Source: Geminicoccaceae bacterium
GTDB lineage: Bacteria > Pseudomonadota > Alphaproteobacteria > Geminicoccales > Geminicoccaceae
Direction of reading: 5' to 3'
NCBI GenBank assembly: GCA_007694015.1
Contig: RECO01000269.1
Location: 1-64,000, forward strand
DNA length: 64,000 bases
Shown here: positions 1 to 10,284 of the stretch, one piece after another
Position numbering within the stretch: position 1 is the first letter of the stretch
Layout of the letters: each line of letters opens with the position of its first letter
Translations under genes and position numbers: made by a program
The notes under the pieces: generated by a model
Seen by the model: only the letters and a program-made list of their open reading frames with translations
Told to the model about the DNA's origin: nothing
Database searches by the model: none

Positions 1-215
1 GCATCGTCATGGGGCTGGTCCTCGGCCGGCTCGCCGAAACCTCGTTCCATCAGGCCCTGATGATGACCGGCGGCAGCTATGCGATCTTCTTCGAGCGGCC
101 CCTCGCCGCGGCGATGCTGGCGTGCAGCGCGCTCTTGATCGTGTGGCCACTGTTCCGCGCGCTCTACCGCGCCCGGCTGGCGATGCGCCCAGCCGTCGCC
201 GACGGCAAGGGCTGA
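1..215 (+). CDS. Tripartite tricarboxylate transporter permease, TctA family (C-terminal fragment, truncated by window edge)
   Basis: ORF open at left edge; LGRLAETSFHQALMMTGGSYAIFFERPLAA matches the TctA C-terminal pattern. Confidence 0.75.
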   Translation, partial: IVMGLVLGRLAETSFHQALMMTGGSYAIFFERPLAAAMLACSALLIVWPLFRALYRARLAMRPAVADGKG

Positions 216-311
216 GGCCGGCGACGTCGAACCGTCCCTTCATCCACCGGTGCTCTTGCCGCGTTTACCGCTCACACCGGCCGCCGTGCAGCAAACGCGC
301 CTTTGCTGGCC

Positions 312-1109
312 TCAGGCCGGCATCGAGCTGATGCCGCCATGCGCCGCCGACCAAGCTACCGGATCGGCCAAGAAGCTCTCGACCTCGCGCAGTTGACCGG
401 CCGCAAAGCCGAAGCCGTCTCGCGCCACGCGCAAAACGTCGTGCCACGTCGCCAGGTAATGCAGTGTCAGGCCGGCATCGCGTAGCCGCTCGCGCGAGCC
501 GGGAAATATATCGTAGAAGAAAATCACGAAGGTGTGATCTACTTCCAGACCGGCTTGGCGCAAGGCACTGCAGAAATTGATCTTCGAACGGCCATCCGTG
601 GTCAGATCCTCGACGAGGAGGATGCGATTGCCCATGCGCAGATCGCCCTCGATCTGCGCCGCGTTGCCGAAGCCGAGGGGCTTCTTGCGCACGTAATACA
701 TCGGCAGCATGAGTTCGTCGGCGATCCAGGCGGCGAAAGGGATGCCCGCCGTCTCGCCGCCGGCCACCGCCTGCAATTGCTCGAAGCCGATGTCCCGGCA
801 GATCTGTTGCGCCGCCATGTGCATCAACGTTCGGCGCAGCCGCGGGAAGGAAATCAGCGTACGGCAATCGATGTACACCGGGCTCGCCCAACCCGAGGAA
901 AACACGAAGGGCTGCTCGGGCCGCAGTTGGATGGCCTTGACCTCCAACAACATCCGCGCCGTCATCTCGGCCACGGCCGCATCGGGTTTCAGCAGCACAT
1001 CCTCACGCAAAGCAGTTCTCCCCTTGAAGCCCCGACCTCTTAACCCAGCCAGCCATCGGGGCATAGCCCGTCCCCATGACGAGACGCGCAAGTCGCTTGG
1101 CCGCACCAA
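312..1109 (-). CDS. pyrE: Orotate phosphoribosyltransferase
   Basis: [31 protein letters not shown]...[19 protein letters not shown]...[15 protein letters not shown] (PRPP-binding loop). True start is probably downstream, ~965-998. Confidence 0.88.
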   Translation of the reverse strand: MVRPSDLRVSSWGRAMPRWLAGLRGRGFKGRTALREDVLLKPDAAVAEMTARMLLEVKAIQLRPEQPFVFSSGWASPVYIDCRTLISFPRLRRTLMHMAAQQICRDIGFEQLQAVAGGETAGIPFAAWIADELMLPMYYVRKKPLGFGNAAQIEGDLRMGNRILLVEDLTTDGRSKINFCSALRQAGLEVDHTFVIFFYDIFPGSRERLRDAGLTLHYLATWHDVLRVARDGFGFAAGQLREVESFLADPVAWSAAHGGISSMPA

Positions 1110-1176
1110 GCGCGTTGGCTTGGCAGCCCGACCCCTCTAATCTCCTGCTTTCGAACTCGGTCCGCGCAGCCTGGAG

Positions 1177-2568
1177 GTGGGGATGGATGGAGCGGTGAAC
1201 AGCCGCGACGTGACGGCAGCCCTGCTGGGCGGCGACGAGGCGGGTTTCCTCGAGGCGTTCTTCGCGACCATGGCGGTGATCGGCCGAGACGACGTGGGCA
1301 TCACGCGCGAGGCGTTCGGAGCCGGCGAAAACGACGCCCTGGCGGCGGTGGGTGCCATGGCCAAGGCGCTGGGCGTGCCCGCCGCCGCCGACCGCGCCGG
1401 CAACCTCCAACTGCGGCTCGAAGGGGCCGTGGCTGGCCCGGCGCTGGCCATCGGTTCGCATCTCGACAGCGTGCCGCATGGCGGGAATTTCGACGGTGCG
1501 GCCGGGATCGCGGCGGGGCTCCTGGTCCTGGCCCGCTATTGCCGGAACGGCACGAAGCCGCCTTTGCCACTCGAACTCCTGGTCCTGCGCTGCGAAGAAA
1601 GCGCTTGGTTCGACCGCGCCTATGTGGGCTCGTTGGCGCTTTGGGGCGGGCTCGGCCAGCGTGACCTGGCGCGGTGCCACCGCCGAACCGGCCGCACGCT
1701 CGCCCAGTGCCTGGAGGACGTCGGCGCCGATGTCGAAGCGATCGCGCGCGGCGAGGCCTTGCGCGATCCGCGCGATCTTCGGGCCTTCTTCGAGGTGCAT
1801 ATCGAGCAGGGCCCGGTGATGGTCGCGCGCGGTTTTCCGACCGCACCGGTCACGGCCATACGCGGCAACCGGCGCTATCCCAACAACCGCATCGTCGGGG
1901 CTGCCGGGCATTCGGGTGCGGTCCCGCGCTGGCTCCGGCACGACGCGGTCTTTGCGTTCGGCGAGTTGATCACGGGCCTGGACGAACACTGGAAGGCCCT
2001 GCAGGAGCGCGGCATCGACCTCGTCGTCACGGCGGGCATGGTGGGTACCAACGCCGCCGATCATGGCATGACCCGCATCCCGGGCGAATTGACCTTTTCC
2101 TTGGAGTTCCGCAGCCAGAGCGAGGCGACGCTCGACGCCTTTGCCGGTCTCGTCAGGGTCGAATGCGAAACCATCGGTCAGCGGCGAGGTGTCCGCTTCG
2201 AATTGGACGAACCCCTGGGCGCCCCGCCTGCATTATTGGATCCATGGCTACGATCTCGGCTGATCGAGGCTGCGGCGGCCCTCGGCGTCAAGACGGAGCC
2301 GTTGCCCAGCGGTGCCGGGCACGATGCGGCCGTGTTCGCAGGGGCCGGCGTGCCGGCGGCGATGCTGTTCGTCCGCAACGAGGCGGGCTCCCACAATCCG
2401 GCGGAGCACATGGAGCACGCCGATCTCCTGCAGGCGGTCGACGTGTTGTACCAAGCCCTCCAGACCACACCATGGCATGAAAACCATGGCCTCGATCTTG
2501 CTGCCGAGGCATCGGCAGCAAGCCGCTTCACTCCCTTCGACATCAACCAAAAGGAGACGACCACTTGA
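1177..2568 (+). CDS. M20-family N-carbamoyl-L-amino acid hydrolase / allantoate amidohydrolase-like
   Basis: GSHLDSVPHGGNFDGAAGIAAGLLVL, EESAWF, FEVHIEQGPVM, AGHSGAVP, SGAGHDA motifs of the HyuC/AllC family. Confidence 0.88.
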   Translation: MGMDGAVNSRDVTAALLGGDEAGFLEAFFATMAVIGRDDVGITREAFGAGENDALAAVGAMAKALGVPAAADRAGNLQLRLEGAVAGPALAIGSHLDSVPHGGNFDGAAGIAAGLLVLARYCRNGTKPPLPLELLVLRCEESAWFDRAYVGSLALWGGLGQRDLARCHRRTGRTLAQCLEDVGADVEAIARGEALRDPRDLRAFFEVHIEQGPVMVARGFPTAPVTAIRGNRRYPNNRIVGAAGHSGAVPRWLRHDAVFAFGELITGLDEHWKALQERGIDLVVTAGMVGTNAADHGMTRIPGELTFSLEFRSQSEATLDAFAGLVRVECETIGQRRGVRFELDEPLGAPPALLDPWLRSRLIEAAAALGVKTEPLPSGAGHDAAVFAGAGVPAAMLFVRNEAGSHNPAEHMEHADLLQAVDVLYQALQTTPWHENHGLDLAAEASAASRFTPFDINQKETTT

Positions 2569-3623
2569 CTACTCATCGCCGAGGCTTCGGGGCGCTGCTC
2601 GGCGGCGCCGCCTTGACCCTCTTCGCTACCGGTACGCAGGCGCAAGGCCTGACCGAGGTCCGCTTCGTGCTCGACTGGGCGTGGCAAGCCATGCACGGCC
2701 CCTTCCTGATCGCGCAGGACCGAGGCTATTTCGAAGAGCAGGGCTTGCGGGTCCGCATCGACCGCGGCTTCGGCTCCGGCGACACCCTGAACAAGGTCGC
2801 CGCTCGGTCCTACGACATGGGCTTCGCCGAGGGTGCCGGCCTGTTCCGCTTCAACAACGAGAACCCGAACGACCGCGTCGTCACCGTGCTGGTCATCAAC
2901 AACCAGTCGCCGACCGGCGCGATCTTTTTGAACCGCAGCGGCATCGAGGGCCCAGCCGACCTGATCGGCCGCTCCGTGTCCTGCACCCAGGGTGAGGCCA
3001 CCTTCCTGGTCTGGCCTGCGGTTGCCGCTGCCAACGACCTCGACCCCGACGGCATCAACTGCGTCTTCGTCGAGAGCAACCTGCGCGATGCCATGGTCAT
3101 CCAGGGCTCGGCGGAAGCCACCTTCGGCTTCGTCACGACCACGGCGTTGAACATGTACAATGCCGGCGTGTCCCTCGACGACATCGGCTACTTTACCTTC
3201 GCCGATTTCGGCGTTGCCCCCTACAGCTCGGGCATCCAGGTGCGCGCCGATTTCGCGGCGGCCAACCCGGACGTGGTTCGCGGGTTCGTCGCGGCGACGG
3301 TGAAGGGCATGATCGCCATGTTCGAAGACCCCGAATACGGCATTGGTCTGCTGCAGGCGCAGGAACCGCTCGTCAACGCCGAGGTGGAAATCGCCCGTTG
3401 GCGGCTGGCCGAGGAACTGGCGATCCTGACGCCGGCGGTGATCGAACACGGCGTCGGCCACGTCGACCCGGAGCGGTTCGTCTCGGCCGGCACGGCCGTG
3501 GCGCGGGCCTTCGGCGTCGACGCGGAAATCGTGCTGGAGGATTATTACCGCGGCGATTTCCTGCCGCCGGTGGAAGACCGCCAGCTGCCGGAGAGCGTGA
3601 AGGCCCGTCTCGCGGCCGACTGA
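2565..3623 (+). CDS. ABC transporter substrate-binding protein, NMT1/THI5-like
   Basis: TTG start overlapping the previous stop; signal peptide; VRFVLDWAWQAMHGPFLIAQDRGYFEEQGLRVRI. Confidence 0.88.
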   Translation: MTTHRRGFGALLGGAALTLFATGTQAQGLTEVRFVLDWAWQAMHGPFLIAQDRGYFEEQGLRVRIDRGFGSGDTLNKVAARSYDMGFAEGAGLFRFNNENPNDRVVTVLVINNQSPTGAIFLNRSGIEGPADLIGRSVSCTQGEATFLVWPAVAAANDLDPDGINCVFVESNLRDAMVIQGSAEATFGFVTTTALNMYNAGVSLDDIGYFTFADFGVAPYSSGIQVRADFAAANPDVVRGFVAATVKGMIAMFEDPEYGIGLLQAQEPLVNAEVEIARWRLAEELAILTPAVIEHGVGHVDPERFVSAGTAVARAFGVDAEIVLEDYYRGDFLPPVEDRQLPESVKARLAAD

Positions 3624-3691
3624 CCGCCACACGCCAACGTTTCAGGCCCGATCGGCGGCGGCGCGAGCCGCCGCCGATTTCGTCTGAGAGA

Positions 3692-4525
3692 TCAGCTGCC
3701 GGTGGCGTAGACGACGTCGCGCGTTGCCCAGCCCGTCAGGCGCGCCTCCAGCTTGGCGAACATGGCGTAGATGGCGACGCCCATGATGGCGACGACGAAT
3801 AGGCCGGCAAACACCAAGGGCACGTCGAAGCGCCCACTCGCCATCAACATCAAATAGCCGATGCCGGCATTCGAGCCGATGGTCTCGGCGATGACCGAGC
3901 CGACCAGCGCCAGCGTGATGGCCACTTTCAGCGCGGCAAAGAGGTAGGGCAGCGACCGCGGCAGCCCCACCTTCAAAAGAATATCCCGGCGCGAGGCGCC
4001 GAGTGAGCGCAGCACGTCGCGCAGTTCCGGCTCCAGGGTGGCGAGCCCGGTCGCGACGTTCACGACGATCGGAAAGAACGACAGCAAGAACGCGCTGATC
4101 ACCGCCGGCACGGTCCCGATGCCGAACCAGATGACCAGGATCGGGACGATCGCCACCTTCGGCACCGAGTTGAACCCGATGAGCAGCGGATAGAGGCTCT
4201 TGTAGAGCGCCTTCGAGGTGCCGACCCCGATGCCTAAGAGCACACCGCCGACCACGGCGAAGGCGAAGCCGACGACGGTCGTGTAGAGCGTCTGCATGGC
4301 ATGCATGCCGATCACGCCGCGCCACGTCCAAAAGCTGTCCCAGATCGCCGACGGCGCCGGCAGCACGAAGCGTGGCACCTCCAGCAGGCGACAGGCGGCC
4401 TCCCAAATCACGAGGGTGGCGAGCCCGATCAGCCACGGCCCCGCGTTCTCGAGGCGGGAGGCCCAGGAGGCCGCACGCGTCTCGGGCTCGTCGTCGATCG
4501 CAGCGGTGGATTGATCCTTACTCAC
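3692..4525 (-). CDS. ABC transporter permease (SsuC/TauC/ThiX type)
   Basis: GTG start at 4525 overlapping the ATPase stop; BPD_transp_1 pattern IPILVIWFGIGTVPAVISAFLLSFFPIVVNVATGL. Confidence 0.88.
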   Translation of the reverse strand: MSKDQSTAAIDDEPETRAASWASRLENAGPWLIGLATLVIWEAACRLLEVPRFVLPAPSAIWDSFWTWRGVIGMHAMQTLYTTVVGFAFAVVGGVLLGIGVGTSKALYKSLYPLLIGFNSVPKVAIVPILVIWFGIGTVPAVISAFLLSFFPIVVNVATGLATLEPELRDVLRSLGASRRDILLKVGLPRSLPYLFAALKVAITLALVGSVIAETIGSNAGIGYLMLMASGRFDVPLVFAGLFVVAIMGVAIYAMFAKLEARLTGWATRDVVYATGS

Positions 4526-5364
4526 GCTTGGCGCTCCCGGCTGATGTGGTCGCGAAGTTCGTGCACCAATTCCACGAAGTCGGGCTTGAAGGTGTCCTCC
4601 AAGCTCCGTGGGAACGGCATCGGCACCTGACGGGTGGCGACGATGCGCCCCGGCCGCGCCGACATGACGTGGATCTCTTCGGCCAGATAGGCCGCCTCCC
4701 GGAGATCGTGGGTGACGAGGATCACGGTGAAGCCGCGCGCCATCCACAAGGCCTGCAGCACACCCCAAAGCTCTTCGCGGGTGAACGCGTCCAACGCCGC
4801 GAAGGGCTCATCGAGCATGAGCAGGTCCGGACGGTGGATCAGGGCTCGGCAGAGCGAGGCGCGTTGCTGCATCCCGCCCGACAGTTCCCAAGGATGCCGG
4901 CCCTCGAAGCCGTCCAATCCCACCGAGCGCAACAGGCTTCGCGCATCCTCGACATAGGTGTCGTAGTTGCGACGCAGCCGGCCGCGATGCGGTTGCACGA
5001 TCTCCAGCGGCAGCATGACGTTGCGCAGCGTCGTTCGCCAGGGCAGGAGCGTCGGATTTTGGAAGGCCATGCCGACGATCTTGAGCGGACCGTTGACGGT
5101 TTGACCATCGACCCGAACGCTGCCGCGGGTCGGCGGCAGGAGGCCGGTGACCAGCTTCATCAACGACGACTTGCCGCAGCCGCTCGGGCCGACCACGGCC
5201 GCGAAACCGCCCTTGCGCACCCGGATGGTGGTGCCGTTCAGGGCCTGCGTGCGCGACGGGCCACGACCGTAGGTCAACCCGACCGTGTCGATGTCGACGA
5301 AGGCCGAATCGCTGGAGACCGCGTCGGTTGGTGTTACCGTCGCCAAATTTGCTTCCTCCGTCAC
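4522..5364 (-). CDS. ABC transporter ATP-binding protein (SsuB/TauB type)
   Basis: Walker A GPSGCGKSS, signature LSGGMQQR, Walker B LLMLDEPFAALD. Confidence 0.93.
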   Translation of the reverse strand: MTEEANLATVTPTDAVSSDSAFVDIDTVGLTYGRGPSRTQALNGTTIRVRKGGFAAVVGPSGCGKSSLMKLVTGLLPPTRGSVRVDGQTVNGPLKIVGMAFQNPTLLPWRTTLRNVMLPLEIVQPHRGRLRRNYDTYVEDARSLLRSVGLDGFEGRHPWELSGGMQQRASLCRALIHRPDLLMLDEPFAALDAFTREELWGVLQALWMARGFTVILVTHDLREAAYLAEEIHVMSARPGRIVATRQVPMPFPRSLEDTFKPDFVELVHELRDHISRERQA

Positions 5365-5443
5365 TGCGTGCGTGCTTCGTCCGATGACCGAGCAAGGAAT
5401 GCGCCATCGGTTCGCTGCGATTGTTCGTCCCGAGGTCGCTTAG

Positions 5444-5564
5444 AGCGTTGCCTGGTTAGGTAGCGCACGAGCCTGCCCTCACCCCCGCCCGGCCACCCAC
5501 GAGCGTACGATGCCATGGGTGGCCGGGCGGGGGTGAGGGCAGGTCAAGCCTTTCGAGAAACGCT
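5444..5564. repeat. Palindromic MITE-like element, copy 1
   Basis: Perfect 28-bp inverted repeat (5472-5499 / 5516-5543) around a 16-nt loop; ends AGCGTT...AACGCT; related to 29846-29965 and 45799-45840. Confidence 0.85.
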
Positions 5565-5612
5565 TAGCGTCCTGCCCACGCTTTGGGCAAGCTGTCCAAT
5601 GCACATCCATGG

Positions 5613-5627
5613 ATTTTCGTATCCGCA
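5613..5627 (-). promoter_or_regulatory. Candidate operator, TTGGATACR family (site E)
   Basis: Minus strand GCGGATACGAAAATCCATGGAT; shares 14/15 nt with the site at 39844. Lies between the ABC ATPase gene and pyrK. Confidence 0.5.
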
Positions 5628-5749
5628 GATGGTTGCGCCCCGGAGCGTTCGCGGGGTGCAGCCTCGGCGCTTGACGGTGCATCACTTTGGATCAAGTGAT
5701 GCACGGTGGTCGTTGCGCCGATGGCCGCCGCTGCCAAGCGAGTTGATCG

Positions 5750-6592
5750 ATGTTGCACCAAGAACCCTTGCCGAGCACCCACGACGCGTCCATCGGGCGC
5801 CGGGTAGGCGAGCATCTCTGCGTCGTCCGAAGCAACAGCGCGGTCAACGCCGACTACCGCTTGATGCGGCTGAGCGCGCCTGCGGGCGCGCTCGCGGCCG
5901 AGCCTGGCCAATTCTTTCACATCCTTTGCCCCGCGACCGCCGACGGCACGCCCTTCTTGCGTCGGCCGATGAGCGTCTATCACGTCGACGTCGCGGGCGA
6001 GGCAATCGGCTTTCTCTACAAGGTGCATGGGGCGGGCACGCGCGTCCTCGACGCGCTGCAGCCGGGGGCAACCCTCGATGTGCTCGGACCGCTCGGCCGT
6101 GGCTTCACCCTCGATGCCGCCTGGCGGCGCATCGTCCTGGTCGGCCGCGGCGTGGGGCTGGCCACGCTGGCGCCCTTGGCCGTGCGGGCGGCGGCGGCGG
6201 GCGTCGGGGTGACTGCCGTCTTGAGCGTCCGCCGGCCCGATCTCGTGATGTCGGTCGATCTGCTCAGCCGTTGCGGGGCCGACGTGCACGTCGTGCATGA
6301 CGCGGATGGCTCCAGCGACGTTGCGGCCGTTGGCCGACTGATCACCCAATTGCTCGACCAACATCCTGCCGATGCGGTCTTCACCTGCGGCTCGTCGCGC
6401 CTGTTGACCCTGCTGCAAGGCATCGCCAAGGCCCGCGGGCTCTACGGCGAAGTGGCGCTGGAGCAACAGATGGCCTGCGGCCTCTCGATGTGCTTTTGCT
6501 GCGTGCGGGCGTTCAAGGTGGGGGATGAGGTGGAGCATCGGCGGGTCTGCTGGGAGGGTCCCGTGTTCGACCTGCAGGAGGCGCTGCCATGA
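5750..6592 (+). CDS. pyrK: Dihydroorotate dehydrogenase B electron-transfer subunit (FAD/NAD, 2Fe-2S)
   Basis: PFLRRPMSVY flavin motif; C-terminal 2Fe-2S cluster CGLSMCFCC...RRVC. Confidence 0.88.
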   Translation: MLHQEPLPSTHDASIGRRVGEHLCVVRSNSAVNADYRLMRLSAPAGALAAEPGQFFHILCPATADGTPFLRRPMSVYHVDVAGEAIGFLYKVHGAGTRVLDALQPGATLDVLGPLGRGFTLDAAWRRIVLVGRGVGLATLAPLAVRAAAAGVGVTAVLSVRRPDLVMSVDLLSRCGADVHVVHDADGSSDVAAVGRLITQLLDQHPADAVFTCGSSRLLTLLQGIAKARGLYGEVALEQQMACGLSMCFCCVRAFKVGDEVEHRRVCWEGPVFDLQEALP

Positions 6593-7536
6593 CCGACCTC
6601 GCCGTCGATGTCGGTCGCTGCCTTCTCGCCAACCCGGTCATGCCGGCGTCGGGCACCTTTTCCGAAGCCCTCGCCGATGCCATCGATCTCGACCGGCTGG
6701 GTGCCCTCGTCGCCAAGACGGTGATGCCCGAGAAGCGGGCCGGCAACGCCCTGCCGCGCGTGGCCGAAACACCAATGGGCATGCTGAATTCCATCGGCAT
6801 CCCCTGCAAGGGTCCGGAGGCGTTCGTCCAGCACACCATTCCGGCCTTCAAGCGCTACCGGCCGCCGTTCGTTGCCAGTATCTCCGCCGGCACGGTGCGG
6901 GGCTTCGCCGACTTGGCGGCGCAAGTCGTTGCGGGCGGTGCCGACGTCGTCGAAGCCAACATCTCCTGCCCGAACCTCGAGGCCGACGGCCATGCCTTCG
7001 CCGTGAGCCCCAAGGCGACCGCCCGTGTCGTCCAGGCGCTGCGGGCGGCGACCGACGCCCCGCTCTGGGCCAAGCTCTCGCCCAACGCGCCCAACATCGC
7101 CGAGGTAGCGATGGCGGCCGAAGCGGCGGGGGCCGATGCCGTGGTGGTCGCCAACACCATTTTGGGCATGGCGATCGACGTCGAGCGGCGCCGCACCCGA
7201 CTGGGTGCCGGCATGGGCGGGCTCTCCGGCCCGGCCATCAAGCCGATCGTTTTGCGGATGACCTATCAGTGCGTGCGCGCGGTCCGCATTCCGGTCATCG
7301 GCTGTGGCGGCATTGCCACCGCCGCTGACGCGCTCGAATTCCTGATTGCCGGGGCGCGCGCCGTGCAGGTCGGCACCGCCACGTTCCGTCACCCGACGAC
7401 GATGATCCGCATCCTCGACGACCTCGATGCGTGGTGCCGCGAGCGCGGCATCGCCCGCATCACCGACGTCATCGGCACGCTCGAGCCCTTCGAAACGCCG
7501 CAGCTCGAAGCCGCCGAGGATCTCGCCGCCGAGTAA
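6589..7536 (+). CDS. pyrD: Dihydroorotate dehydrogenase, class 1B catalytic subunit
   Basis: NPVMPASGTF, EANISCPNLE, WAKLSPNAPNI, IPVIGCGGI, GARAVQVGTA; ATGA overlap with pyrK. Confidence 0.9.
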   Translation: MTDLAVDVGRCLLANPVMPASGTFSEALADAIDLDRLGALVAKTVMPEKRAGNALPRVAETPMGMLNSIGIPCKGPEAFVQHTIPAFKRYRPPFVASISAGTVRGFADLAAQVVAGGADVVEANISCPNLEADGHAFAVSPKATARVVQALRAATDAPLWAKLSPNAPNIAEVAMAAEAAGADAVVVANTILGMAIDVERRRTRLGAGMGGLSGPAIKPIVLRMTYQCVRAVRIPVIGCGGIATAADALEFLIAGARAVQVGTATFRHPTTMIRILDDLDAWCRERGIARITDVIGTLEPFETPQLEAAEDLAAE

Positions 7537-7587
7537 CCGCCGCGCCCGCGCCAAAGCTGGCACCGGCGCGGTGGAGGTGGCTTCCGT

Positions 7588-9111
7588 TCAGGCGAGGGTG
7601 GCGAAGCGGCAGGGGCCACAGCCGTCGTTCAACACGCGGCTGGTCATCGCCCTGAGACCCGGATGCAGCGCTTCGGCACGCGCGAGCCCTTCGCTGTTCT
7701 CGGCGGCGAGCCGCGCTGCGATCTCGCGCGCCTCGGCGAGGATGGCATCGCCGTCGAAGCGGGTCGGCTTGCCCTCGGCGACGACCTGCTCGCCGTGCAC
7801 GAACACGTCGCGCACGCTCGCACCGTGTTCGTAGAAGACGAGCTGGGTGGTGAGCTGGCCACGCGGGCTCAAGGCGAGGCTGTTGCCGTCGAGGATGACG
7901 AAATCGGCCAATTGGCCGGCCGAGAGTTCGCCCAGCTCGCCGCCGTGGCCGAGCACGCGTGCACCGTTCACCGTGGCCATCCGCAACAGGGGCCCCGCTT
8001 GCAGCCAGCGGCGGCTGTCGGTGTCGGTCACTCGGTGCAGCAGCGCCGCGAGCCGCGTCTTCTCGAACATCGACATGTTGCCGGCATTCAGGCCATCCGA
8101 CCCGAACGCGACGGGCACGCCCGCGTCCACCAAGCGCAACAGCGGTTGAATGCCCGAGCCGATGATCAGGTTGCTCGACGGGTTGTGCACGACGTTGACC
8201 CCGCTGGCCGCCGCCGCCTCCAGGTCACGGTCGTCGAACCAGACGAAATGCGCGAAGGACGAGCGCGGCCCGGCGAGGCCCAGATCGGCGAGATAGGCAA
8301 CGAAGCCTCGCCGGTCGCGGCCTGCGGCCATGGCCCATTGCGTCTTGGCCTCGAGCAGGTGCGTGTGGTTGCCGATTTCGTGGGTCTGGGCGAATGCGCC
8401 CGCTCGCGCCAACAGTTCATGGGAGCAGCGCTGCGGACCGTCGATGCCGAGCATCAGCCGCACCGTCGGATGGCCCTGCCAGCGCTCCAGGCCCGCCTCC
8501 AGCATGGCGAAATAGGGGTCGTGCGGCTGCGGCGTGGCCGGCAGCAAGCCCCGCAGCGCCGGTGGCATCTCGGCATCCTCCAGCGGCACCGTGTCCACGA
8601 AGGGCAGATCGGAGAACATCGGCGCCACCGCTGCGCGCACGCCAGCGTCGGCATAGGCCTGGGCGACCGCATCGAGCGCCTCGGCATCGTGCCGGGGCCG
8701 GTGCGAAAAGTGATCGAGGCAGGCGGTCGTGCCGGTCAGCAGCATCTCGAGGCAGCCGACCATGGCCGACACGTAGACCTCGCGGGGTCGCCTGGCACCG
8801 GCGCCGATGATGGCGTTCACCATGAACACGTCGAGCGGAATGGTGTCGACCGTGCCCTTCAACAAGCCTGCATAGGAATGGGTATGGCAGTTGGCAAAGC
8901 CGGGCATCACGACCTTGCCGCGGCCGTCGATGCGGCGGACTTCGGCGTCGGCGGGCGGCGTGAAGCTGCCGACGAGGCCGACGTGGACGATGCGCGAGCC
9001 CTCGATCCACAGCTCTCCCGGGTCCAGCACACGGCCGGCGGCGTCGAGGGTGAGGAGTTGTGCGCCTTCGATACAGGTGAGTTGGCTCACGGGCAGGGTT
9101 GCTCCAGTCAA
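7588..9111 (-). CDS. Metal-dependent amidohydrolase, ATZ/TRZ/SAH-deaminase-like
   Basis: GFANCHTHSYAGLLKG, HTHLLEAK, SFAHFVWFDD, VVHNPSSNL, FGSDGLN. Confidence 0.87.
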   Translation of the reverse strand: MTGATLPVSQLTCIEGAQLLTLDAAGRVLDPGELWIEGSRIVHVGLVGSFTPPADAEVRRIDGRGKVVMPGFANCHTHSYAGLLKGTVDTIPLDVFMVNAIIGAGARRPREVYVSAMVGCLEMLLTGTTACLDHFSHRPRHDAEALDAVAQAYADAGVRAAVAPMFSDLPFVDTVPLEDAEMPPALRGLLPATPQPHDPYFAMLEAGLERWQGHPTVRLMLGIDGPQRCSHELLARAGAFAQTHEIGNHTHLLEAKTQWAMAAGRDRRGFVAYLADLGLAGPRSSFAHFVWFDDRDLEAAAASGVNVVHNPSSNLIIGSGIQPLLRLVDAGVPVAFGSDGLNAGNMSMFEKTRLAALLHRVTDTDSRRWLQAGPLLRMATVNGARVLGHGGELGELSAGQLADFVILDGNSLALSPRGQLTTQLVFYEHGASVRDVFVHGEQVVAEGKPTRFDGDAILAEAREIAARLAAENSEGLARAEALHPGLRAMTSRVLNDGCGPCRFATLA

Positions 9112-9123
9112 GAGGATCGTCAG

Positions 9124-10281
9124 TTACGCGGAAGGTGAGGGGTCGACCAGAACGGCGCGGACGAGGCCCCGATAGGCGGCGGCGGCGGCCACCAGATCGG
9201 CGACGGGCACCACTTCGTCCGGGCGGTGCCACATGGCGGGATCGCCAGGTCCCCACATGGTGGCCTCGGCGCCTTCGACCTGCAAAAAGCCCGCGTCCAG
9301 TGCCCCATGCGACCAGAAGCGGCGTGGCACCGGTAAACCCTCGGCGGCACAGCCGCGCTCGATGGCCGAGAGCAAGCTCCCCTCCGGCGCCAATTCGGCC
9401 GGATGCATGAAGGGTCCGGCGCGGACCTCGATCTGCCAAGGTCCCTCGAGCCGGGCAGCGGCTGCGATCGCGGCCAACGCGGCCTTGGGATCGTCGCCCG
9501 GCAACAGGCGGCGATCGAGGGTCAGTCGGACCTCGTCTTGCAGCGTGTGGGTGGCCTCCGGAAAGCTCCGGAGATGCGTCGCGACCAAGCTCGCGGTGCC
9601 CAATCCCGGATGCGTGCCGCCAAGGTCGAGACCATCCAGCACGTCGAGCAAGCGGCGCGCACCTTGGATCGCATCGACGCCCGCCCACGGCATCGAGCTG
9701 TGACAGACGGCACCGCGGACGGTGATGTCGACGTCGATCCGGCCCTTGTTGCCGAGCGCCACGGCTTGATTGGTGCCGATCAACACGATCGCCAGATCAG
9801 GCCGCCGGCCGCTCGCGGCCAGGACGCTACGGATCGCATCGTGCCGGCCGGTTTCACCTGCGGTGAGGAGCAGAAAGGACAGCCGGCCCCGCAAGGGCCA
9901 GCTGCGTACCTCGTGCAACGCCCTGAGCGCCGCCGCCAAGGCTCCCTTTTGCTCGGCGATGCCCCGGCCGCGCACGGCCGGGCCGCTCGGGCCCTCGACG
10001 ACCTCGCCGGCAAAGGGCTCGACCATGGCGCCGCGGGGGTGGGTCATCGCATAGCCGACGAGTGCGAGCGATGGCGCGGGGCCCTCGGGGCCGAGTTCGA
10101 CCCATAGATTGCCCATCGCATCGAAGCGCGGGCTGAGGTCCCAGCCGGTCAGCAACGGTCCGACATGGTCGCGCACGAAACCCAGGATGGCCGGATCCGC
10201 TTCCATCGCGGCGCTCTGTTCGCTCGGCCGCTGCACGAGAAAGCGCGCGAGATCGAGGACGAAGGTCGCTTCGGCGGTCAA
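9124..10281 (-). CDS. M20 family metallopeptidase (ArgE/DapE-like)
   Basis: M20 fold patterns: MTHPRGAMVEPFAGEV, GRGIAEQKGALAAAL, LLLTAGETGRHDA, ...SHGALDAGFL. Confidence 0.78.
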   Translation of the reverse strand: MTAEATFVLDLARFLVQRPSEQSAAMEADPAILGFVRDHVGPLLTGWDLSPRFDAMGNLWVELGPEGPAPSLALVGYAMTHPRGAMVEPFAGEVVEGPSGPAVRGRGIAEQKGALAAALRALHEVRSWPLRGRLSFLLLTAGETGRHDAIRSVLAASGRRPDLAIVLIGTNQAVALGNKGRIDVDITVRGAVCHSSMPWAGVDAIQGARRLLDVLDGLDLGGTHPGLGTASLVATHLRSFPEATHTLQDEVRLTLDRRLLPGDDPKAALAAIAAAARLEGPWQIEVRAGPFMHPAELAPEGSLLSAIERGCAAEGLPVPRRFWSHGALDAGFLQVEGAEATMWGPGDPAMWHRPDEVVPVADLVAAAAAYRGLVRAVLVDPSPSA

Positions 10282-10284
10282 CGC

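Noticed and set aside
5479-5685. Small ORF across repeat copy 1
   Set aside because: Same repeat-derived peptide (CPHPRPATHGIV), not a conserved protein
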